A stretch of DNA of 64,000 nt from Toxoplasma gondii ME49 (taxonomy: Eukaryota; Apicomplexa; Conoidasida; Eucoccidiorida; Sarcocystidae), in NCBI RefSeq assembly GCF_000006565.2, contig NC_031479.1:2940289-3004288 (forward strand), given 5' to 3'. The notes under the pieces were generated by a model. The model made no database searches. It saw only the letters and a list, made by a program, of their open reading frames with translations, and was not told where the DNA came from. Positions 50,897 through 60,236 of this stretch are shown here, piece after piece; position 1 is the stretch's first letter; every line of letters begins with the position of its first letter. The position numbers and the translations under genes are program-made.

Positions 50897-51434
50897 CTAG
50901 CTGACACAAAAGTAGCATGTGTAATACGACGTTGAAAAAGAGCTCCCCGAACAACGCGAACGACTCATCCGCATCGCTTCACGCCTTCGCTGGCAGTTTG
51001 CCTCCTGTGCCAACTTCCACACAAAATCCAGAAGACTACGGATTTCACACTGTGGAAGAAGCAAAGTCGGTCCTGCATGCAATGTACATTTGTCTAAGTC
51101 CGGAACAATGCGGTTAGCAACGAGAAGCAAGACTTCGGACGCTACTCCGGGTGGACCATGTTGGTTGGCCCTTCATGCCCAACTGCTATGCAGTGTATGG
51201 CCGTCTAGCCGTTCGCCTGTTGACACGCGACTGGAGCGAAAATGTCGCAATGGGTGTGTCCTACGACAATGCCGATCGACAAACACGGCGCACCTTTTTC
51301 CATTTTTGCATGAGCTGAGCGTAGCCAGGGATCAGAACGACATCGGTCGCTGCGTACGCGTAGATGCCGACCAGAGCGCCAATGAAAACGCGGCGCACAA
51401 TGGGCATCAACACGGTTCCATTTCCGTACGACAT
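50897..51434 (-). CDS. Small one-helix membrane protein, two exons (97 aa)
   Basis: Exon 1 (51434-51294) starts MSYGNGTVLMPIVRRVFIG and contains one hydrophobic helix (VFIGALVGIYAYAATDVVLI), then PGYAQL and a basic end. It stops at an AAG|GTGCGC donor. Exon 2 (51049-50897) follows a strong acceptor (CTTCTTCCACAG) in phase and encodes a helical basic segment, SLLDFVWKLAQEANCQRRRE. An alternative acceptor at 51072 gives a different, Cys/Trp-rich end. The architecture, a short N-terminal helix followed by a basic amphipathic part, is that of many small mitochondrial inner-membrane subunits, but I recognise no family. Plus-strand frame 50917-51117 is taken as its shadow. Confidence 0.45.
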
Positions 51435-51853
51435 GGTGACGCAGTATGGTGGAAACGAATAAGTCGGTGACGAGTGCCCCCTACGCAGACGGATGCCGCA
51501 GTGAAAGCAGTTTTTTCCGACAGGTGGGCCGGCCGAGAAGACGGGAACAAGGAACTCCTCCTGGGGGAACGCAGAACAGGAAACACAATGGATTCCCAAA
51601 AAGTGTGCGATATTCGGAGATGTGAAATGACAAAAAAAAACAAGTGAGAGAGAGTCGGAAAATTTCAACCTGCATTCGTACGAGGACAATACATCTATCA
51701 ACTGCATGCACCAGGAATCACGTACACCTCTACACGAGTACATCCCATCGTGAATAAAACCTTCGGTGAAGTGAAGCTGCAGAATATTTTTCCTCGCCGA
51801 ACAACAAAAGGAAGTGTCGCCTCATCAACATTGATTTTTTTCGGCCGTCCTGA

Positions 51854-52951
51854 TCAGTTTTTGCGCGGGTAGTCAGCGACTTCCTCGCCACACAGCTCGT
51901 ACGGGTGCTGGCAGGTTTGGACAGTTCATCTCAGATTGCAGTGCTGAGTGGCGAGAAGCGGTGTCGCCTCTCTGTTTCCGTCGACGAGTCGAAGAAGAAA
52001 TGGGTAGCAGGCCACACAGCTCATGTGAGGTGCAGAGCAACCTTCTTCAGCTTATGCGTCGCTGATATGCAACAACCCGGAAGATACGATAATCGTGATA
52101 CCAAAGGCGCTGGGTAGCATCGTGAGAGCATCGTTAGTTTCAAGATATAGTGAGCAGGATCTCCCATAACTTTTGTTGGAATGAGTGGATTTCTCAGTTT
52201 CGATCAATTCCAAATGGTGTGTGGTGATCAAAAGGGCTTAGCCAAAAGAAGTCTGGGGAAGGAAGAACAGCAGAGACTCGAGACAAACAGTTAACGACCG
52301 CAGCGGATGCTGCCCCCGAGATGCCGTGGCGGAAAACAGACTGTAGAACAACCACCACAGTGAGTTTTCCGTCTGTTGACTCACCTCAAATCGCTTCTCG
52401 GATTGCCGCCAGATTCCAGATCTGAGCTGCATAACATTCTCTGAGTCAGGGGTGGTGTCCCATCGGAAAAGTGTTGCTATAGTCGGAACTCGCGCAAAGT
52501 GTGCATTTCTCAGATATACTTCATCGCGAGAAATATGCTGCTTGGGTGCTGGGCTCCAGAAAGTGTGCTTAGCATACTTTTGATTGCCAGCGCTTAAGAC
52601 ACAAACTGTGACGCCAGTTGTGTTAGCCAGTGACACTACACTTACCAATCCATCCGAGCGCGGAAGAAGAGAGACACACTCTGCGTGGGTGGGTAGAGGA
52701 GACCGCCCGAGACGTTGCAACGGGAACTGAAACATCGATATAGGATATGTCAGTAGACCAAAGAGAAGTACAATATCGCAGGCGACGTCAAAACGAAAGC
52801 TCCACCACTGATGAGTCACGAGTGTCATATTCTGCCGAACCGCGGAGTGCTCCTCTGCTGCTGCTAGTCGGACTACAGGTACCACAACAGTAACTTACGC
52901 GTTGTCTACGTTTTCAGTTGCCGCTGGGAAGCTTCCCGCTACCCAGTGCAT
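51854..52951 (-). CDS. Small unrecognised multi-exon protein, internal exons uncertain
   Basis: The best-supported parts are the last two exons. One ends at 52385 with a GAG|GTGAGT donor and encodes TIATLFRWDTTPDSENVMQ and SGIWRQSEKRFE. The other is 51907-51854, encoding HPYELCGEEVADYPRKN then stop, joined in phase 0. A likely first exon is 52951-52899 (MHWVAGSFPAATENVDN, donor GTAAGT). It joins in phase to 52726-52652, which ends at another GTAAGT. How that piece connects to the exon ending at 52385 is unclear; a 60-bp intron or a single exon 52726-52385 are both possible. No family recognised. Confidence 0.35.
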
Positions 52952-53832
52952 TGTGAGGAATCTATCGAAATCACCCCTACCTCAATCACAGAACCCTGAG
53001 CGGCCCTTGACGGTAATGCCCTTCTGTAAGATGAGCGTCACAGCGCGTTCACCACCTCGACGTCCAACAATGGCACTGCGAGTGCCCCGTGAACAAACAC
53101 CAACAGTGGAGGAACAGATGTGGACACGGTAAGTTGTTGGCTCAGCGACAAGTCCACAAGAAATGAATGAACTATAGGCATGCGTGCGTGTCGGACGAAC
53201 GCTTGCCGCTGCATCTTCTTTGCTGATGCATGATGGCTGCCAGCTCCCGTTCTATTTGCGACAGCTGAAAGATTTGCCTTGAACAAGCATCAAACGACGT
53301 CTGCAGCACTGGGCCACCACACCGGGCGGCTAGCCGGGCCGAGGCCCATGGTCCTTGTCTTGTCTCACGTGAGTACCACTTTCGCTAGTCTCAGGCTGAA
53401 AAATCCCAAGACGACGCGGTGTCGCATGATAGGACCGGCATCCTATTTCAAAATCATTTTCCGATATTCCCCGGAAAAGAACCAGGATATATTGTCATTT
53501 GCGTGCATTAATCAGTGGTGCTCTTCCACGTTCTTTTTCGACATGCCCCCACAATTGGTTGGGCGAACGAGCAGAACACCTTGTTGAATCAGACACGCCA
53601 CAGAGTATCTGTCAAAGGTGGCCAGTAGGAGGTAGTTCGGCTGTGACAGCTTGATTCTGCATGTTTCACCTCTGCGCAGTGTCAATATATGTGGTCAATT
53701 TTTCTTTTCTTTAGTGCAGTTCAAAATCCCGCCGTGCTGAATTTGGCTTGAGGGTTATTGTGGTGATTTGAGACAGTCATCAGTCCTTCCAGTATCGATC
53801 GTTTGTGGTAGCTCTGTGTAGTCGACACAAAA
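52952..53832. other. Flank between a small minus gene and a secreted-protein gene
   Basis: It contains a plus-strand open frame 53279-53587 (102 codons, no ATG at its start) and other short frames with no consistent splice structure. It probably includes promoter sequence for the genes on both sides. Confidence 0.3.
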
Positions 53833-55245
53833 ATGCCGACACCCTATCTTTATAGAGTGACCAGGATTTGGCACTTCTTGAGTTGCTTGGTTGTGGCAAA
53901 TTACGCTGTTGCAGCTTTGGGAGTCCAAAATGGCATAGGCTCGCAACGCAGGCCAACCCGCTTTGAGCGCGTTATCGCTGGCTATGCTGACACCCCTGAC
54001 ACCGTTTTCAACGAAAACAAGGTATCACAGGTGGAGAACAAATTTCAAGCTTTTCCCCAGCCACACGATGCTACGGGTGGACAGAAGAGACTAACAGCCG
54101 GAGCTGAGACGCCTCAGCGTGAGCGGCCGCGGCTCGAAGTGGGAACTCTTGCACAGATACAGCAGCAGGTACCAGAGGAAGACTACTGGCAAGCTCAACA
54201 GAGGCTTAGCAACATGTTGGACAGCGCAGTGAGAAGTTTGAGGGAGGCAAACGAGCCCTCAACGGAGGAGCAAAGTGGAGTGTATCCAGTTGACGAACAA
54301 CCAGTTGATGTAAGTTCAGAAACCAGTGATCTGGACGCAGCACTTCTGCAGCTTCAGCAGCGTCTAGGCGAATCAGATAGAGCTCGTCTTAAGGTAGGCA
54401 GCTGCCTCGAGAAACTGCGACTACTCCCACGGGTAATGGATGCTAGAAGAGCCTGCCGAGGAGAACGGGACGAGGTCTTCGACCATTGCGTTCAACAGAT
54501 AGATCGTTGGGTACAAAGCGGGAAGCTATCATCTGTCTTCCACAGCTTTGAAGTAAATGCTGGGGATGGCAATGTCTTCCCCGTTATACTGCCTAATCCG
54601 CCATACGACTTTTTGTTCTACGCGCGGTTACTGGGGAGTGCCGCCAAAGGGCCTTGCCCCGAATTAAGAGATACAGGCGAACTTGGACTCGCCGTCGCAT
54701 CGTTCTTATACACTGACCCAGCTGCAATGACAGAACTGTCTGCAAAGTACCGACGTCGTGGTGTGCCACAAGCTGCAGCAATTAAGCTCCTGCTCGCGTT
54801 TGAGCTTTTGGCACGGTTGTTTTTCCGCTACGCCAGCTGGTTCGTTGAGAATCCCATGAAGCTTTTCGCTCTCAATCAGGCATGCCGTGTTCGGGCAATT
54901 TGCCGAAGACTAGTCCTGAGGAGCGTACATAGGTCTCTGCCACTGACGACCGTGAAAACGCCACTTGTTACCGCTCGATGGTTTGAAGGATACCTCAAGA
55001 AGATGATCCCTAATAGAGGTGCACGAGTGATACATATTCTCGGCCCTCTGGTGGCGGAAACATTGGTATCCTCATTCCCTGAAGCCTTCACGGATGTTTC
55101 ACAGGGTCCACGCGAAGGTGAACAGATGGAAACGCCTCCACCTCGTCGAAGGCAGTCGCTTCCTCATCGTGTCCGCAACTGGTTCTCATGGTGGAGGCAC
55201 CGTACACGACGCCAACAAAGAAGCAGAAGCGAGAATTCGCAGTGA
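53833..55245 (+). CDS. Single-exon protein with signal peptide, putative secreted
   Basis: An intronless frame of 470 codons starting MPTPYLYRVTRIWHFLS. Residues 15-30 form a hydrophobic core (FLSCLVVANYAVAALG), so a cleavable signal peptide is likely. Residues about 100-175 are Gln/Glu-rich and helical (IQQQVPEEDYWQAQQRLSNM). A more ordered domain spans about 180-430 (FEVNAGDGNVFPVILPNPPY, LGLAVASFLYTDPAAMTELS, LLLAFELLARLFFRYASWF). The C terminus is very basic (residues about 435-470, many Arg and Trp). It has neither the Ser-runs nor the insertions seen in the left-hand genes, and codon use is less GC-biased. In coccidia, signal peptide plus single exon plus no recognised domain often means a dense-granule or rhoptry protein; that is inference. 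No kinase motif was seen. Confidence 0.75.
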   Translation: MPTPYLYRVTRIWHFLSCLVVANYAVAALGVQNGIGSQRRPTRFERVIAGYADTPDTVFNENKVSQVENKFQAFPQPHDATGGQKRLTAGAETPQRERPRLEVGTLAQIQQQVPEEDYWQAQQRLSNMLDSAVRSLREANEPSTEEQSGVYPVDEQPVDVSSETSDLDAALLQLQQRLGESDRARLKVGSCLEKLRLLPRVMDARRACRGERDEVFDHCVQQIDRWVQSGKLSSVFHSFEVNAGDGNVFPVILPNPPYDFLFYARLLGSAAKGPCPELRDTGELGLAVASFLYTDPAAMTELSAKYRRRGVPQAAAIKLLLAFELLARLFFRYASWFVENPMKLFALNQACRVRAICRRLVLRSVHRSLPLTTVKTPLVTARWFEGYLKKMIPNRGARVIHILGPLVAETLVSSFPEAFTDVSQGPREGEQMETPPPRRRQSLPHRVRNWFSWWRHRTRRQQRSRSENSQ

Positions 55246-57116
55246 AATCCGATGTAGTGATGGTGGGACGAGCGGAACACTTCCTGCACAGTGTGCTTTG
55301 GTCCACACATGTGTCCAAGCACAGGGAGCCGAAAAATTTGCGTCGCTCACTTGTTGAATTTTTTTTTTGACCCAGCTAGACTCTGCAGTGTTCCTTGCAT
55401 GATTTTCTGGTTTTGTAAATTGCCGCAGCGAAAAACTGGAACCCACACATTTTTTGGGTACTTTAGGTATTGCCTTGATTGTTTCCACCTGCGTCCAAGG
55501 AAAATTAGTGGGATCTGCGTCCACCCGTGCCAAGGAGTCTACACTGCGTGAAAGACACACCCAATCCCTGAGTAGTGAAGAGCCTAACGGCACTCGGCCG
55601 AATCATCAGTGAGACATGAGTGTAATAAAGCACAGATTCTCGACTCAGTGTGGACAGACTGATCTGGAATTGCGCTGCATACGAAAGGAGCTCCTGAGCG
55701 CTGACCGGACAAGATGCGTTTCTGAAGTTGCGTTGCTCCACCCTCGCAATATTGTCTAGGTATCTGGCTTCATTGCTGAATCCGTGACTGAGGAACCTGC
55801 CACAAACGATCTGCCGTCTAATTGTTCGCGTGAACACTAAACACTTCGGCGGCGTCGAGAATCGTGGTGTTACGGAGAGGTTCATGCTCGAAAATTCTGT
55901 CAGAACGGCCACGTCCGTTCATGTCGCTAAACAGCAGCCACTTGCGTGACCATAACAGAGTAGTAAGCCGTAATGGTACCGGTTCCGGCATATTTCGTGA
56001 TGTTTTTCCAAAAAACACCTAATATCCCGCGATATCAGTTTCCGCGAAGACACGTTTTGACGCATCCCCTTTCTGTCCACGTTCAATGATTACTAGATAC
56101 CGTCCTGCTCCCACAGTTTTTGGGGGCCTGCAGCACTCGACAGTCTGAAATGTTTTCCGACGGTCGAAAACGGAATGCCCTCGTTTTTCGCCAGAGCCTG
56201 GCGTTTAGTTTTCTAGCCATCGTATGAAACGTGATCTCCTGCCGTAAGTTGACGCTGCAGTCACAAGCTTGTGGGCTTCCTGGAACGCACCATTTCCGTC
56301 GTTCGAGTCGGTCCTCATTAGAGAACGGAACTTAGACAATCTTTCGGCTATAAATGACATGCAACTGGCCTTTTTCATTCATTCAGTTGCGTCCTCAACT
56401 GTAACTGCTTCACTTCGTATCTCATTCGTGCAATTACCGTTGTAAACCAGTGGATGCATGCGCTACCTACTGCCAAACTTGAGTCCCGGATATTCGATAT
56501 GGCTGATAGATCTGTTTTCTGACGGTGCGAAACACTTATATAACGAAATCAAATTCGTACTTTCATCTCGAACTCAGTTTTTTCTTGAAAGCGAGCAAGG
56601 CGTTCGTGCGAGTTCAAAACTCGAGGGAAAGTTGTGTGACAGCACAAAGAATTGTCCCGCCGCACAACGCATGCAGATGCCAATGCGTTGTGGAGTAGCG
56701 TCATTTCTTCTTGTTGTGTTGCGTATTTTTCTCTAAAGTGGGACGCAGTGTACATCAGTGACTGTCACGAGCTCTATCAAGATACCAGCTCAGCACTTGA
56801 AAGGCAAAGCCGTTCTGGGCGTTCGGCTTTTTGCGTGACGGAGAAATTCACCGTCATTGATTCAATATCCCGTTGAACTTCATCGTACCCGTGGCCCATT
56901 GAGTTTTATCCATTGAAGCCCCGATTTTAGACCCGGTTTTGCTTGTGGGTTGAGCGAACGTCATCGTCCATGCGCTGACACTGACGCGTAGGACCGTGCT
57001 GCTTGTTTTGCTGTAAATCATTTAAGCAGAGTTTCATCCGGCATCCTCGCCTATACTAGGGTGTCTATGTTTCTAATTGATATCATAATATCCGCAGGTA
57101 TTTGTGTTTGATCAAG
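55246..57116. other. Intergenic region, one weak minus-strand frame
   Basis: About 1.9 kb of AT-richer DNA. A minus-strand open frame at 55885-55505 (internal ATG) has fairly protein-like composition (ARYLDNIARVEQRNF) but no splice or homology support. Nothing else supported. The Nop16-like promoter and perhaps an untranslated first exon, ending at CCGCAG 57092-57097, should be here. Confidence 0.35.
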
Positions 57117-58701
57117 ATGAAGAAGACGAGGAAGAAGACTCACCGGGCCGTCCGGAGGTGCCCAAAGAATAGCAGACGCTTGTACAGAGATTTGCAGAAG
57201 CAAATGCGTGATGATGTGCTCCGTTCTAAGTGGAACAACCGGGAGAGCATTCAGAAAAATATGGCAAAGTTTACACTGCAAGATTTTGAGCACCGCCTTG
57301 CGGACGATGAAGAGCTTCTGCGACCCAGCGAGGAAAAAAAGTGAGCTTTCAAACTGTGTGCTGCCCGTAGTGCACAAAGTAGCACGTGATGCTTCGATGA
57401 TAAAACAATATCGACAAACTAGCCTCACTATGGTGAATCATAGGCACGGCGGCCTGGTCAGTTTCACGTTGCGAAGCGATTTTTTCTTTCCCGTTCAGTG
57501 TGTTCCCCCCGAATTTCGTCCCTTACCTTTGTATATGACGACGTACCCGCCACGTTGTTGCAATGGCTAAAAGCACGTACTCGATCGGGTGGGTCAGGGC
57601 CTACTATGGCAAGGGACTTGTGCATGCGTATACCTGTGTATCCATGAACAATATGTATTGGTGACGGATTCCAGCTCCAGGAAGGGCCAGTTCCAACTGC
57701 CTACCTGTCACAATGCCCCATGCTTGTACTTGATTACTTGTATAAACACATGGGTTGGCGCTCTTCCTAAACCCGGCTACGCCTGTATCCGTTTGCCAAT
57801 GAAACCTTATTCATTCTCTGAACCACAGAGTCGTAGTGTGTGCTGCCCCGTAACTTGTCAGGCTGAACGAACAGCAGCTCATCATCATCAACAAGCTTTT
57901 TGCCAAGTTTGGAGACGATTGTGAGGTAAGTGTGTTTTCCAGTTCCCCTACCCGAATCCCTGCGATCCCTCAGAACTGCGTGCTTCTCCGTAAACAAGCA
58001 CGTGGCGTCTTTGCTGCTTGTCCGTTTGATTTTGAGTACAACATAGGAACCCCTCTAGCAATGGGGAAATAAGAGCTCCCGAGGGAGGGACATTCTGTTC
58101 TTTTCAGTATTGTTTCTTGTCCGAACCAGTGCGTGAGGCCAGCAGTTGTTCTTTGCAGGGTTAGAGGAACGCGCCAGGTGACCACACGTAACGCGTTCAG
58201 GGCCGAGAAACCAATTAATATGTGATTCACAATATATATATATATATATATATGCGTATCATGCTTGGTTTTGTGTGGGATTTTCGGCTTGTGTTGGACC
58301 TTCAGAAAATGAGCCGGGACACGAAGATCAATGTGTTTCAATGGACCACGGGACAGTGCCGACGCTTTCTGCGGCAGTACACATCAAAACACGTGTGCTC
58401 CTCAGCGAAGGAGCATTTGTTGCCACAACTAACTATGGCTCCGACCCCAGCTCACGAAACCCTCCTGCAACAGCATCAGGCGGCCGCGGAAAAGAGGAAA
58501 CAGCAAGTGGAGGCACACATCCAAGATCAACTCAGAGAGCGTGTGGGCAAGAAAATCAAGAAGCAGAAGACGGATGTGGGCGCATCCATGTTGTCTGAGT
58601 CCGGTAAATTTACTGAACCGACGATGAAATCGAAGCCTAAATCAGCTACCATGGCAAAACCGCAGTTGACGCAGAAGAGCAAAATCAAGTCTCTCCGGTA
58701 G
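57117..58701 (+). CDS. NOP16-like: Nop16-like ribosome-biogenesis protein
   Basis: Three exons in phase: 57117-57340, 57862-57925, 58306-58701 (227 aa). The protein begins MKKTRKKTHRAVRRCPKNSR, a basic N terminus like that of Nop16. SKWNNRESIQKNMAKFTL follows, matching the Nop16 segment around its W-x-x-x-x-S-x-x-x-N-L core. The last two exons give IINKLFAKFGDDCEKMSRD and TKINVFQWTTGQCRRFL, the Nop16 HGxDYxxMxRDxKxNxxQxTxxQ block. The C terminus is a Lys/Gln-rich tail (VGKKIKKQK), longer than in fungi. Nop16 is a nucleolar 60S pre-ribosome factor. The chosen ATG is the first in frame after a CAG acceptor at 57097, so the 5' UTR is probably spliced. Confidence 0.8.
58232..58253. repeat. (AT)n microsatellite in an intron
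   Basis: Uninterrupted AT units lie 52 bases upstream of the last Nop16-like exon. Confidence 0.9.
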
Positions 58702-60236
58702 CACAAAAGTTGGCGGTGTCACCAAGGAGTGAGGATGAAGCAACACAGGTTGAATATTCCAAGTCTCGTGTAGCTCACGCTACAAGTTAGCAACAGGCTG
58801 AGTAATTTAAGGAGCTGCGTAGAAGCCGTATCGCTGGTACATGCAGTTTAGCAGGTTCCATGAGACTGTGTCGGATAGTGGCGGTCTTGCCACGCAGACC
58901 AAGTGGCCACATTTCCGCGTCTGCGTCTTGGCTGCGACATCAAGCATATGGATGGTGGACGCTTCTGGTGCCTCGAATGTAATGTAGGAATGTGGCATTG
59001 GCTCGCAGAAACTGAGACATGACAGCACGTCAGTTTAAATGAGAGCTCCATTCCATGCTCAGTCTCCCCATTATGGCCATATGGACCAATCAGGATGTGA
59101 GCTCGAGTTTTCCCCTTGACGGGGCTGCTTCAACTGAGGTTGGAAGCCCTTCGATGTAAGACCGTTACTGGCTAACGATACAGTGCCTGAAAAGCCCGGG
59201 GGCGGGGTGCGAAGAACGTTTTAGGTTCTCCGGGACGTACAGCGTTGTGCGTTTGGACGGTATCCGGAATCACTAGAATTTTGCGTGGTAGTACGGGATC
59301 TGTGCCGGCGTGCCGTCAAATCACCGTATGTCTGGGCGGTGTACATCCTACTATCCGTGAGCGCAATAACATAGAATACTTCCCTGGTGGAGGTGAAGCA
59401 GCCCAAAACTGTTTCGAAATGCGGTTTGCTGTTGTCCGAGACAGCGTAGAGATGCCGAATTCCCTGCTAAACTTGCATTTGCGATACTTTCTCGTTTTCT
59501 GACACACTGGTGCTGCAACCCTACGAAAGCAAGAAGCCAAGGACCGGAGCAATGAACAGTGCTGTCACTACTGCATAAACTGACCTGCCCACTACACAGG
59601 GAAATCATCGGGAAAAAAATCGAGTTTGTTTTCACGTATCCAAGACGCTGAGAACACAACCACAAAACACCCAAATATCATGATGTCGCTCTTCAATGCA
59701 GCCCTGCAAAAAGGCTTGAGAGGCGTTGGGAAACACAACGGAGACTCGAAAATCAGTGTACCAATTCCGTTTCCTTGCAGCTCGTAAATAGTGTTTTTCT
59801 GTTACAGCAGCGTCATTGGGGCTCGGAGAGAACACCGGTTCGTAGATTGGCGAATAGTCATGTTCAGCAAAAGTGGGACCCGTTTGCTTTCCTCGCTGAG
59901 ATTTCACTCCACCTGCTTGACCCCTCCAAATATGTCGATGCTTAGACTTCCTTACAGCCCTGCTCGCGGTCTTTGGGTGCCTCTACCATGTCTACAATTG
60001 CACTTTCGGTGGATTTGACGCGGTATTCAACTCCAAAATCAGGCACCGCCGCCAAAGTTGTTTCCACTATGGGAGAATGCAGCTTTTCCTCCACAATGCG
60101 AATGTTGTGCATCATTTGGAATCATACAGATCAATTTGCCACAGGGGCAGCCGCAAAGAAGAGCAACATCGGATGTGTGCTAGCATTATTGGCAGTAATT
60201 GGGGTACGCTCCACAGACGAACCTTCGGGTTGCGCT
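58702..60236. other. Region between converging Nop16-like and CCCH genes, candidate minus exons
   Basis: Several minus-strand pieces look coding: 59011-58807 (after TCTCAG, encoding SYITFEAPEASTIHMLDV and ending at a stop), 59907-59632, and a 57-codon frame 60115-59942 (RIVEEKLHSPIVETTLAAV). They can be chained in frame into one protein with a hydrophobic middle. However, that needs introns of 26-58 bp, much shorter than others in this window, so I do not assert a gene. Confidence 0.3.

Noticed and set aside
52747..52893. A 48-codon plus-strand frame with a hydrophobic end
   Set aside because: It overlaps the better-supported minus-strand model, and its apparent donor would create a 39-bp intron.
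53244..53512. Two plus-strand exons joined at 53368/53395 giving a neat C terminus
   Set aside because: The implied intron is 26 bp. The same DNA also reads through in one frame to 53587, so the join is probably coincidence.
58807..60115. A six-exon minus-strand gene (about 261 aa) with a hydrophobic pair of helices
   Set aside because: All phases and splice dinucleotides can be made to fit, but the introns would be 43, 58, 56, 26 and 340 bp. A 26-bp intron is not credible and the others are far shorter than the usual introns here.
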